A stretch of DNA of 15,684 nt from DATKEU01 sp036493295 (GTDB taxonomy: Bacteria; Myxococcota_A; Polyangia; Fen-1088): positions 1-15,684 of the forward strand of contig DASXQB010000023.1 of assembly GCA_036493295.1 (NCBI GenBank), written 5' to 3'. Below, piece after piece: positions 1 through 7,265 of the stretch (position 1 is its first letter; every line of letters starts with the position of its first letter). The notes below the pieces were generated by a model that ran no database searches, was not told where the DNA came from, and worked only from the letters and a program-made list of their open reading frames with translations. The position numbers and the translations under genes are program-made.

Positions 1-1259
1 AGGTGACGTTCGGCCATCCGGTTGTGCAGCGAAACGCCCGAGCGAAGGACGGCGAAGCGCACCAGGTTCTCCGGCTCGGCTTGACCGGGATGATTGATGT
101 CGTTGGCGATGTTCACGCCCACCTGCTGCGCCAGCTGGTTCAACGTCGCCGGCAGATTGATCAGCGTGTCGTACAGCGGCGCGCGCGAGGCGGTGTCCCA
201 GAACCAATCGCCGCGCACGAACGGCGCTTCCGTGCCGAGCTGGGCGTACAGCGACTGATGACCGGCCAGCGCCGACGCCAGACAGTACGGATAAAATCCG
301 GTCAGCTGATCCCAGACGGCGTTGTTCCAGCCGAGATCCGACAGGCGCACGCGAAAGATCGAACTGCGCGAATCGATCGGCACCATCGGGACGATCGTCC
401 CGCGGCGCGACACCGAGTTGACCGCGAAGGCCAGCAGGTTCTTGGCCACTGTCACCTCGCTGTCGGGACGGCCCATGTCAACGAAGTGGGCCAGGCTGAA
501 GTAGCGAAAGTCGGACGACAGCGAACGCAGCTGCAGCACGTCCGCGTTGATCGCGTCGAGGATGTCCTCGTCGGTACGCGGCTCGAGGATCGGCCGCTTG
601 AGATTTTGGATCCAGGCGCGCAGCGTGGCCACCTCGGCGGTGGGAACGCGGTCGCCTCGCGGCGGCATGTCGCCGCGCACGACCACCCGATCGATCATGC
701 GCGAGGTGGCGGGGCTGCCCGGCACGACGATCTCGGCGTCGATCAAACGCGACAGATCCAGCACCGAGCCCCAGCCGCCCAGATCGCCGACGCCGTAGGT
801 GTGGCAGGCCGAACAGCGCGCCTGCAAGATCGCCGAGACGTCGGCAGGGATGGCGCCCGGCGTGACGACAGCCGGCGGAAGCGACTGCGGATCGTTCATC
901 GTTCCTGTCGTGTTGCCGGTGGTATTGCCCGGCATGGTGGTGCCGATGGCCCCGCCTCCGCCGTTGTTGCTGGCAGCGGGCGTGCCGTTGTTGTTCGGCC
1001 CGCCGCCGCTGCCGCTCGCGCCGGGATCGACAGTGTTCGATCCCGGCGCCTTTGTGCCGGTGCCGGCGACGGCGCCGCTGCCGGTGTTCGTGGTGTTGCC
1101 GGCGCCCACCGCCGCCGAAGGATCGCCGGCCGGGATTTGCCGTCCGGTGTTGACGCATCCAGGGGAGCCGCCGGCACAGAGGGCCAGCGATACGCCCAGG
1201 ATGGTCAGCTCGTCCTTGAAATGCCGAGAACGGACAACGACTGAGGTCCATCGAGACAT
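1..1259 (-). CDS. Planctomycete-type c-type cytochrome lipoprotein, 3' end outside window
   Basis: The frame opens at an ATG (1257-1259) six bases after a GGAGG and stays open for 419 codons to the left edge, so the C-terminus is missing. The N-terminus has a hydrophobic stretch (residues 18-30) and a Cys at 35 preceded by Ser-Pro-Gly, a weak lipobox. Residues about 45-125 form a Gly/Asn/Thr-rich linker. A haem c motif CSACH lies at 149-153, with the probable axial methionine in MPPRGD at 198, the usual spacing of small cytochrome c domains in planctomycete and myxobacterial secreted proteins. Downstream, RYFSLAH, the segment around 'FYPYC' and the NRMAERH segment near the edge resemble an uncharacterised conserved region I recall from planctomycete cytochrome proteins. 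Inferred role: cell-envelope haem protein in electron transfer or oxidation of an unknown substrate. The real gene is minus strand; the long plus-strand frame across it is a codon shadow. Confidence 0.8.
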   Translation of the reverse strand, partial: MSRWTSVVVRSRHFKDELTILGVSLALCAGGSPGCVNTGRQIPAGDPSAAVGAGNTTNTGSGAVAGTGTKAPGSNTVDPGASGSGGGPNNNGTPAASNNGGGGAIGTTMPGNTTGNTTGTMNDPQSLPPAVVTPGAIPADVSAILQARCSACHTYGVGDLGGWGSVLDLSRLIDAEIVVPGSPATSRMIDRVVVRGDMPPRGDRVPTAEVATLRAWIQNLKRPILEPRTDEDILDAINADVLQLRSLSSDFRYFSLAHFVDMGRPDSEVTVAKNLLAFAVNSVSRRGTIVPMVPIDSRSSIFRVRLSDLGWNNAVWDQLTGFYPYCLASALAGHQSLYAQLGTEAPFVRGDWFWDTASRAPLYDTLINLPATLNQLAQQVGVNIANDINHPGQAEPENLVRFAVLRSGVSLHNRMAERH

Positions 1260-1412
1260 GAAACACCTCCCGAGCAGCAGACCGTTGGGTGGGACCGGCG
1301 CCCTCCATTCGTGACGTTCCCGCCTGGGCGCAAAATGTTTCAGCGATCGCGATCAGCCTTGACGCACCCGCCGGCGGGCGCCGCTTTTGCCGTCGGGATA
1401 AACTGCGCGGCA
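1260..1412. promoter_or_regulatory. Divergent intergenic region with overlapping palindromes
   Basis: This stretch separates the minus-strand cytochrome gene from the plus-strand RMD1 gene if the latter starts at 1413. It holds the perfect palindromes GCGATCGC (1343-1350), GATCGCGATC (1345-1354) and CCCGCCGGCGGG (1367-1378). A TTGACG at 1359 has no -10 at proper spacing. Codons read in the RMD1 frame here include TTT, ATA, CGA and TCA, unlike the body of the gene, which supports non-coding status. Promoters for both genes should lie here, but none can be placed. Confidence 0.4.
1266..1270 (-). promoter_or_regulatory. Shine-Dalgarno GGAGG of the cytochrome lipoprotein
   Basis: On the minus strand a full GGAGG core sits six bases before the ATG at 1259. 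It fixes that start and rules out the longer minus-strand frame that begins further right in another reading frame. Confidence 0.75.
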
Positions 1413-2195
1413 GTGGCCGAGCAAGCACACACCTTTTATGCCCTCGCCTTCGTCGAGAACTTCTCGCTGAAGGAGCTGGCGGCGCGCTATCCGGAGGGCA
1501 AGCGCACGCACCAGCTGTTTTGGTTTCCAGCGGCGGCGGGCGGCACGGTGTTCATGTTTCCTTCCGGCACGGTGGTCTTTCACAACGTGGGTCAGGCCGG
1601 GCGCGAGGCCGAGCTTTTGCGGCTACGCCGGTCGCTGCCCAAGCTCAGCGATGCCCAGGTCTTCGGCGATCAGTTCTCCGTGCGGGAGATCCCGGGCGCC
1701 AAGACGGACATAGTCAACGGCGTGCTCGAGCTGTCCGAGCTGGGCTTCGAACGGGCTGGCGTGGTGGCGGTGTCCGTCGCCCAGAGCGTGGCCATGGAGT
1801 ACTACGAGCGCATCGTCGATCAGATGTTCACCGAGACCGATCGCCTGGTCGAGCGCTTGGAGAAGGTCGGGACCATGCCCGTCTTCACGCGCAAGCTGCA
1901 CAAGTTCATCGGCGCCGCCATCGGCACGCGCAGCGAGGTGCTGTCGGTGTTGCACCTGTTCGACAAGCCCGACGCCGCCTGGGACGATCCCGGCGCCGAG
2001 CACATCTACGAACAGCTGCGCGCCGAGTTCGATCTCGTCGACCGCCATCAAGCCCTGGAGCTGAAGCTGCGCAGCGTGCAAGAGGCGCTGGAGCTGGTCA
2101 CGGACATCGCGCGCGACAAGCGCCTGGTGTTGCTGGAGGTCTCGGTGGTGCTGCTGATCGTCCTGGAAATTGTCCTCAATTTCTTCCGCCACTGA
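1413..2195 (+). CDS. RMD1/YagE family (DUF155) membrane-anchored protein
   Basis: The 260-residue product matches the RMD1/DUF155 family in layout. It has an N-terminal alpha/beta region (ALAFVENF, then FMFPSGTVVFHNVG), then a long helical part beginning near the SVAMEYYERIVDQ segment and including DRHQALELKL. A single C-terminal transmembrane helix (RLVLLEVSVVLLIVLEIVL) is followed by a very short tail. Yeast and mitochondrial homologues (Rmd1, RMND1) are linked to sporulation or mitochondrial translation; the bacterial role is not established. I chose the GTG at 1413 because it gives the normal family length and the upstream frame has atypical codons. GTG 1311 and ATG 1335 are in-frame alternatives. 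None has a strong ribosome binding site. The gene lies 105 bp before the substrate-binding protein and could be co-transcribed with it. Confidence 0.75.
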   Translation: MAEQAHTFYALAFVENFSLKELAARYPEGKRTHQLFWFPAAAGGTVFMFPSGTVVFHNVGQAGREAELLRLRRSLPKLSDAQVFGDQFSVREIPGAKTDIVNGVLELSELGFERAGVVAVSVAQSVAMEYYERIVDQMFTETDRLVERLEKVGTMPVFTRKLHKFIGAAIGTRSEVLSVLHLFDKPDAAWDDPGAEHIYEQLRAEFDLVDRHQALELKLRSVQEALELVTDIARDKRLVLLEVSVVLLIVLEIVLNFFRH

Positions 2196-2300
2196 ACCGG
2201 ACTGGCCGGAGCAGCGACGGCGGGCGCTCTAAAGTCGCGTCGCCGAAACGCCGACATATCCCCTGCGGCGCAATCAAACGATGCGGCGAGGAGAACGCGC

Positions 2301-3593
2301 ATGCGTTCAATAACAACGGCGGCGCTAGGCGTGGCGATCGGGGGGATGGTTCTGTCGGCGGCGCTCGGCGGCTGCCAGGGCGGCAGTCCCCAGGAAGACG
2401 ATCGTCTGGTCTTTTTCAACTGGTGGACCAGCCCCGGCGAGCTGGCCGCCTTGAACAAACTGGTCGGCGTCTACACTGATCGCTATCCCGACGTGGCGGT
2501 GGAGAACGCTGTGGTCACCGGCGGGCCCGCTACCGATCTGCACGAACGCCTGTACGACCAGGGCCTGGCCGTCGGCCACCCGCCCGATTCGTATCAGGTC
2601 CACATCGGCGCCGAGGCGCGCGCCGACCTGACGTATCTGCAGCCCATCGACGATCTGTACGCCATGTACAACTGGGAGGCGGTCTTTCCACCGGCGGTGC
2701 TGGCGCTGTCGAAGTTCGCCGGTTCGTATTACACGGTTCCGCTGAACGTTCACCGCAGCAACGTGCTTTGGTACCGCAAAGCCAGCCTGGCCAAGGTCAA
2801 CCTGCCGCCGCCCGCCACCTGGGATCAATTCTTCGTCGTCGCCGACGCGCTGAAGGCGATCGGCGAGGAGGTGTTCGTGTGGAACCCGGCCCGCGACCCG
2901 GCGGATCCGTCGAACCGCATCAGCTGGACCACCCACCACATCTTCGAGAGCATCCTGCTGTCCCAGCTGGGCAACACGCGCTTCCTGGGCTTGTTCGACG
3001 GCTCACAATCGTGGAACGCGCCCGAGGTGCTGGCAGCGTTCGCCACGCTGGATCGCCTGCTGGCCTACGCCAAACCGATGCCCGACAGTTCGACGTATGA
3101 CATGACGGCGATGACCGGCAACGACAAACCGGCGGCCCTGGCGCTGATGGGTGATTGGTCGGAGGGCGATCTGATCGCCCTGGGATTTCGGCCCGATGTC
3201 GATTTTGGCTGGGCGGCGGCGCCGGGCACCGCCGACTATTTTCTGTTCTTGAGCGATTCGTTCCCGCTGCCCAAAGGCGCGCCGCACGAACGCAACGCCC
3301 GTCGCTGGCTGGAGGTGATCGGCTCAAAAGACGGCCAGGACGCGTTCAATCCGGCGAAGGGATCGATCCCGTCGCGCCTGGACGCTGACCTTTCGAACTA
3401 CGACAGCTATCACAAGTCAGCCATCGCCGACTTTGGCAGCAAGACCCTGGTCCCGAGCCTCGCACACGGCCTTGCCGCGCGGCCGGCGTTCACCCAGGCG
3501 TACTACGAGATCATCGGCAAATTTCTGGACGATCGAGACGCGGCGGCGGCGGCGGCGGCGCTGGAAGTCGCGTGCACAGGCTCGTGCAGTTAG
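2301..3593 (+). CDS. Carbohydrate-type ABC transporter substrate-binding lipoprotein
   Basis: The 430-residue product starts at an ATG seven bases after GAGGAG. A signal peptide ends in the lipobox LGGC (Cys 25), so the mature protein should be lipid-anchored. The mature start (VFFNWWTSPGELAALNKL, then a 'Y..RYPDV.VENA' segment) is typical of family 1 solute-binding proteins for sugars (COG1653-like), and the NVLWYRK and GDWSEGDL segments fit the same fold. The predicted role is capture of a sugar or oligosaccharide in the periplasm; the ligand cannot be read from the sequence. The tail carries a run of GCG alanine codons (about 3540-3561). No permease or ATPase gene lies nearby. Its last 22 bases overlap the start of the TonB-dependent receptor, implying translational coupling and a shared task. 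Confidence 0.85.
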   Translation: MRSITTAALGVAIGGMVLSAALGGCQGGSPQEDDRLVFFNWWTSPGELAALNKLVGVYTDRYPDVAVENAVVTGGPATDLHERLYDQGLAVGHPPDSYQVHIGAEARADLTYLQPIDDLYAMYNWEAVFPPAVLALSKFAGSYYTVPLNVHRSNVLWYRKASLAKVNLPPPATWDQFFVVADALKAIGEEVFVWNPARDPADPSNRISWTTHHIFESILLSQLGNTRFLGLFDGSQSWNAPEVLAAFATLDRLLAYAKPMPDSSTYDMTAMTGNDKPAALALMGDWSEGDLIALGFRPDVDFGWAAAPGTADYFLFLSDSFPLPKGAPHERNARRWLEVIGSKDGQDAFNPAKGSIPSRLDADLSNYDSYHKSAIADFGSKTLVPSLAHGLAARPAFTQAYYEIIGKFLDDRDAAAAAAALEVACTGSCS

Positions 3594-5878
3594 CGCGCAG
3601 CTCGGCGACGCTGGCGATCGTCATGTTGGCCGCCGCCGGGGTGGCCCGCGCGGCGGACGCGCCCGAGCTGGACGCCGCCACCATCGACTGGATCACCGAT
3701 TTTTCCCTGGAAGATCTGCTGAACATGTCGGTCACGTCGCCGACGCGCACCCAGGTGCGACTGCCCGACGCGCCGGCGCGGATCATCGTCATCACCCACG
3801 AACAGATCCGCCGCCACGCCTATCGCTATCTGCGCGACGTGTTTCGCGACCTGCCCGGCTATCAGGTCAGTTACTGGAGCACCGCAGAATGGGGCACCAC
3901 CCTTTCGGTGCGCGGGATGAGCGGCAACCACCGCCTGGTCTTCTTGCTCGACGGGCGGCGGATGAACCCGCCCGGCGGCGAGGAGGTGCCGCTGTTCGCC
4001 AATTACCCGCTGACCTTCGTCGACCACATCGAGGTGATGTATGGCCCGGGGTCGGCGCTGTACGGCAACGACGCCTTCAACGGCATCGTCAACATCGTCA
4101 CCACGCCCGGCTATCCGCACGACGGCGCGGTGGCCAGCGCCAGCGCCGGCACCGGCGGCGCCGCCGATGTATCGGCGTTGGCCCGCCACACGTTCGGACC
4201 AGTCGAGGTGCGCCTGGGCCTGCACTACATGCGGGCGCGACCGCCGAACGTCTACGCGCTTTACCCGAACGAATACAGTTATCCGGCGCCGGGCACCGGG
4301 TTGCCGGTCCGTCTGGATGGATTGCCGTCGGCGACCCACGCTCTCGGCGCCTTCGACGCCCACGAGTCGGGCTACGACGGCATCTTGTTCGCCGGCACCA
4401 AGCAGACGCACGCCACGTTTTCGTTGCGCGGCTTTGATCAATCCAGCGCCTGGGAGCAGAACGCCTCGGGCGGCCCATTCGTGCCGCAGGCCCGCCTGGG
4501 CGATCAGCAGTATCTGTTGTCGGCGTCGCACACCTTCGAATACGGGCGGCTGCGTTCCACCACCAGCGCCGATTTTTCGCGCTATCTAGTTTTGCCCAGC
4601 ACGCGCTTTGTCACGCCGCTGAACCTGGACGCCCGCACCTTCACCGAGAGCGCGCGCAGCGGCTCATCGTCGGCGGTGCGCGCCGAAGAGCAGGTGGATT
4701 ACGCCTTCGTGCCGAACGTGCTGTCCCTGACCGTCGGCGCGACTGCCCAGGGCGTGTGGGTGATGCCGCTGTCCCAGGCGAGGATCGGAGATCTCAACTA
4801 CCGCCGGTACACCGGGCCCGGCGACACGCCGGCCGTCGACGGCAACGGGTTCGTCAGCGATCCCAACCCGGTGCTGTTCACGCCGTCGGCGGCCATCGCG
4901 CCGCCGACCAGCGTGCGTTTTCAAACCGTGGCCGGCTTCGGGCAGCTGCTGTGGAATCCGTCGCGTCTTTTGCACGTTACCGGCGGCGTGCGGCTGGATT
5001 ACTCGACCCGCTTTGGTTACTCGACCAACCCGCGGCTGGCGCTGGTCAGCGCGCCGTTCGAAACCACCGCGCTGAAACTACTTTACGGCCAGGCGTATCT
5101 GGAGCCGACGCCGTACCAGGTTTACAGCGCGCTTTCCGATCGTGATTCGCTGCTGTTTCCGAATGGCGGCCTCAAACCGGAGAAGCTGCAATCGCTGGAG
5201 CTGGTCTGGGAGCAACGCATCGGCCGCCGGCTGCGCTTGACCACCGGCGCGTTCGTCAACCGGGTGGTGAACTTTATCAACGACACGGCGTGGACCCAGC
5301 AGTACGTGTACGTCGACCGCGGCGGCGATCAATTGCAACGCCTGCGCGACTTGCAGTCGTCGAACGCCGGCGACGCCCTTTATTTCGGCAGCGAGACGCT
5401 GGCCGTGCTGGCCGCCGGTCCCGTGCAGGCGTCCGCCAGCGTGTCGTGGATCGACGGCACCGCCCACACCCTGAACCTACGCGGGGTGCTGGAAGAGACA
5501 CCGCCGCCCAATGTCTCGACGCTGATGCTCAAAGGCGGCGTCAGCGTCGAGCTGCCGCGCGGCGTGCTGCTGGATGCGCGCGGCAGCTTCCAGACCGCGC
5601 CCGATATCCGCTTCGTCGGCGCCGACTATCCCTTCGCCGCAAGCCCGGCGCCGTCGTTTGTCGTCGACGCCGCGATTCGCTGCGCGCTGGATCAGTTGTG
5701 GACGGCATCGACGTCGGCGGCGACGTCGGCGCTGTGGCGCGGCCTGGAGGTCGTCATCGACGGCCGGAACTTGACCGACCAGCGGTACAAGCAGCCGAGC
5801 GGACGCCCGGCCATCAACTCCACCGGTACGCCGCAGCCGCCGTTGCAGGTGATGGCCGGTCTGGCGCTGGCGATCTGA
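3572..5878 (+). CDS. TonB-dependent outer-membrane receptor
   Basis: The 768-residue product has a Sec signal peptide ending ARA|AD (cleavage after residue 27), then the segment DFSLEDLLNMSV, common in receptors of this subclass. A plug domain follows at about 52-165, with ARIIVITHEQIRR, LRDVFRDLPGY, SVRGM, FLLDGRRMN and IEVMYGPGSALYGNDAF. The rest should form the 22-strand beta-barrel, including GGLKPEKLQSLELVWEQ and DGRNLTDQRYKQPSGRP. It would import a substrate across the outer membrane using TonB-ExbB-ExbD energy. The start is GTG 3572 after GGAAG, inside the end of the solute-binding gene; GTG 3584 is an alternative. The protein ends in LALAI rather than the aromatic residue usual for outer-membrane proteins. 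Pairing with a sugar-type binding lipoprotein suggests carbohydrate uptake, though a siderophore or cofactor cannot be excluded. Confidence 0.9.
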   Translation: MHRLVQLARSSATLAIVMLAAAGVARAADAPELDAATIDWITDFSLEDLLNMSVTSPTRTQVRLPDAPARIIVITHEQIRRHAYRYLRDVFRDLPGYQVSYWSTAEWGTTLSVRGMSGNHRLVFLLDGRRMNPPGGEEVPLFANYPLTFVDHIEVMYGPGSALYGNDAFNGIVNIVTTPGYPHDGAVASASAGTGGAADVSALARHTFGPVEVRLGLHYMRARPPNVYALYPNEYSYPAPGTGLPVRLDGLPSATHALGAFDAHESGYDGILFAGTKQTHATFSLRGFDQSSAWEQNASGGPFVPQARLGDQQYLLSASHTFEYGRLRSTTSADFSRYLVLPSTRFVTPLNLDARTFTESARSGSSSAVRAEEQVDYAFVPNVLSLTVGATAQGVWVMPLSQARIGDLNYRRYTGPGDTPAVDGNGFVSDPNPVLFTPSAAIAPPTSVRFQTVAGFGQLLWNPSRLLHVTGGVRLDYSTRFGYSTNPRLALVSAPFETTALKLLYGQAYLEPTPYQVYSALSDRDSLLFPNGGLKPEKLQSLELVWEQRIGRRLRLTTGAFVNRVVNFINDTAWTQQYVYVDRGGDQLQRLRDLQSSNAGDALYFGSETLAVLAAGPVQASASVSWIDGTAHTLNLRGVLEETPPPNVSTLMLKGGVSVELPRGVLLDARGSFQTAPDIRFVGADYPFAASPAPSFVVDAAIRCALDQLWTASTSAATSALWRGLEVVIDGRNLTDQRYKQPSGRPAINSTGTPQPPLQVMAGLALAI

Positions 5879-5916
5879 AACCGCCGGCGCCGCCGCCGCC
5901 GCAACTTACGTTTTAT

Positions 5917-7170
5917 TTACGGCGCGAGGAACGCGTCGGTGAGCATCACGTCGGCGATCAGCTCTTTCAAGTTGAAGCCGGCGGCGCGGTAGGGACCGAC
6001 GACCTGGGCCAGGGCGGCGGCGTCGCGCTGTTGCTGGGCGGAGGTTACGTCTTGTCGATCTTCATTGAAGGCGAACGCTATCCACTGCGTGGCCATGCAG
6101 GTCTCGGCGGTGTCGCTGGTGGACAGATACTGCGCCAGTCCGACCGGGCCATTGAACGTATGGTCGCCCCCGTCGAAATTGCGCAGAGTCAGCCCCGAAA
6201 CGTCGACCGGCAAGCCATTGTCGGTGGCGCGAGGCTGCCCGATGGCATCGAAGCTCTCGAAGGCCAGGCCCGGGGGATCGATCAGACTGTGGCAAGCGGC
6301 GCAGACGGCCCCCGCGTGCGTCATCTCCAGCTCCTGGCGAGTCGTCAGTCCTGCTGGCACCGGGTTCGGCAACGCAGGCACTTGAGCCGGTGGCGGCGGT
6401 ATTGGCATGCAGAGTGTCTGTTGATAGATCGTCACGCCTCGGTGGGGGACATTGTTCCGGGTTGGATTCGAAGCCAATGCTTGCAACGCCGGAATGGTCA
6501 GCAAGCCCGAACGCTGTTGCCCACTGAGCGAAACCTGTTGTAGCGCATCGCCAGTCACGCCGCTGACACCGTAGATCGCCGCCAGGCGCGCGTTGAGGAA
6601 GCTGAACGGCGCGGTCAGCAGCGTCTGATACGTTCCGTTCAGATCCAACGTCACCTTCACGCCGAAGGTCTGCGCCTCGTTGGCCATGTCGGTGGCTAGC
6701 TGGGCGTTCCACTGTGGAAACACCGTCGCGTCTTTGCTCACCATCGCCAGCTTGTCCAGGTTCAGCCACCAGCGATAGAACGCCCCCACCCCGACCGCGG
6801 CGCGCGGGTCGGCCAGGATCTGCCGGGCCGGGCTGTAGAGATCCTCGACGGTCTTGAAGTGGCCGAGGGTATCTTGCGACAGCAGATCATCGTCGGGCGG
6901 GGCGTTCCAGATCAGCGTGGTCATGCGGGTTAGTGCTTCTTTGCCGCTGATCTGCAACGGGCGCTCGCTGCGGGTGATGGTGGCGCCGCCGGCGCCGCCG
7001 GTCGCGGTCGCCGCCCCGCCGCTGCCTGTCGCCGCACTGGAGCCACCGCTACCGCTCTGCTGGCCACCGCCGTCGGGACTTTGTCCGACCAGCAGGCGAT
7101 CATCCGAACAGCCGGCCTGCCCGGCCAGACTCAAAGCCGACAGTCCGAAAATCAGGAGAGGTCTTTTCAT
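5917..7170 (-). CDS. DUF1592-DUF1588-DUF1585 c-haem lipoprotein, distal paralogue
   Basis: The 417-residue product starts at ATG 7170, eight bases after GGAG; a longer frame adding 12 residues lacks a site. The signal peptide ends LAGQAGC (Cys 21), a plausible lipobox despite Gln at -3. A Gly/Ser/Ala-rich linker covers about 34-66. DUF1592 spans about 78-205 (TTLIWNAPPDDDLL, FYRWWLNLDKLAM, PFSFLNARLAAIYG). DUF1588 spans about 217-320 (LASNPTRNNVPHRG, CMPIPPPP, haem motif CAACH at 290-294, then IDPPGLAFESFDAIG). A DUF1585-like tail ends FNLKELIADVMLTDAFLAP. The usual DUF1587 and DUF1595 parts are absent, so it is a short form. Predicted to be a periplasmic or surface haem protein; substrate unknown. 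It is 38 bp from the convergent TonB receptor gene. It has no copy of the TGTAAG promoter and probably relies on read-through. Confidence 0.85.
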   Translation of the reverse strand: MKRPLLIFGLSALSLAGQAGCSDDRLLVGQSPDGGGQQSGSGGSSAATGSGGAATATGGAGGATITRSERPLQISGKEALTRMTTLIWNAPPDDDLLSQDTLGHFKTVEDLYSPARQILADPRAAVGVGAFYRWWLNLDKLAMVSKDATVFPQWNAQLATDMANEAQTFGVKVTLDLNGTYQTLLTAPFSFLNARLAAIYGVSGVTGDALQQVSLSGQQRSGLLTIPALQALASNPTRNNVPHRGVTIYQQTLCMPIPPPPAQVPALPNPVPAGLTTRQELEMTHAGAVCAACHSLIDPPGLAFESFDAIGQPRATDNGLPVDVSGLTLRNFDGGDHTFNGPVGLAQYLSTSDTAETCMATQWIAFAFNEDRQDVTSAQQQRDAAALAQVVGPYRAAGFNLKELIADVMLTDAFLAP

Positions 7171-7214
7171 CGGCGTCACTCCACGTTTTTGGGGGGTTGC
7201 GGCCAAGTCGCGAT

Positions 7215-7238
7215 TCAGTTTTGCCCAAGAGCACGGCG
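7215..7238 (-). pseudogene. Remnant of the anti-sigma gene 3' end (RRALGQN-stop)
   Basis: Between the two DUF1592 genes the minus strand reads RRALGQN and a TGA, the same seven residues and stop that end the anti-sigma gene at 8614-8637. The 24 bases differ at three positions, all third codon positions (CGG/CGC, CGC/CGT, GCG/GCT). A core of 17 bases (7213-7229 and 8612-8628) is identical. Upstream of these codons the similarity stops. The remnant has no start of its own and is taken as a duplication scar. Confidence 0.65.
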
Positions 7239-7265
7239 GTGCCGCGGCGGTCGTTTACGTTTTCC

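Larger units (their letters stand above)
5906..7238 (-). repeat. Tandem duplication unit, distal copy
   Basis: This segment is homologous to 7255-8637 at an offset of about 1349-1367 bases. The shared part begins just past the stop codon (TTACGTTTT on the plus strand, 5906-5914 and 7255-7263) and spans the whole DUF1592 gene. It then continues through a shortened leader into the last eight codons of the anti-sigma gene (7215-7238 against 8614-8637). Divergence is uneven along the unit. Confidence 0.8.

Noticed and set aside
3..1244. Long plus-strand open frame (413 codons)
   Set aside because: Its translation is Arg/His/Gln-rich without domains, while the minus strand in this span encodes a signal peptide, CXXCH and conserved segments with a GGAGG. 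It is a shadow.
1359..1364. TTGACG resembling a -35 element
   Set aside because: No -10-like hexamer 16-18 bases downstream; the nearest AT-rich site (about 1397) is too far.
478..1428. Minus-strand frame of 316 codons
   Set aside because: Different frame from the cytochrome gene, composition is Arg/Gly/His-rich, and no ribosome site precedes it.
3540..3561. GCG trinucleotide run as a possible phase-variable repeat
   Set aside because: It encodes an alanine run inside the binding protein; triplet changes would not shift the frame, and such runs are common in GC-rich genes.
3433..4437. Plus-strand frame of 334 codons overlapping the binding protein and receptor
   Set aside because: Arg/His-rich shadow of two well-supported genes.
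5879..5916. Possible terminator between the convergent receptor and DUF1592 genes
   Set aside because: The gap holds CCG/GCC repeats and TTACGTTTT but no clear stem followed by a T-run in either direction.
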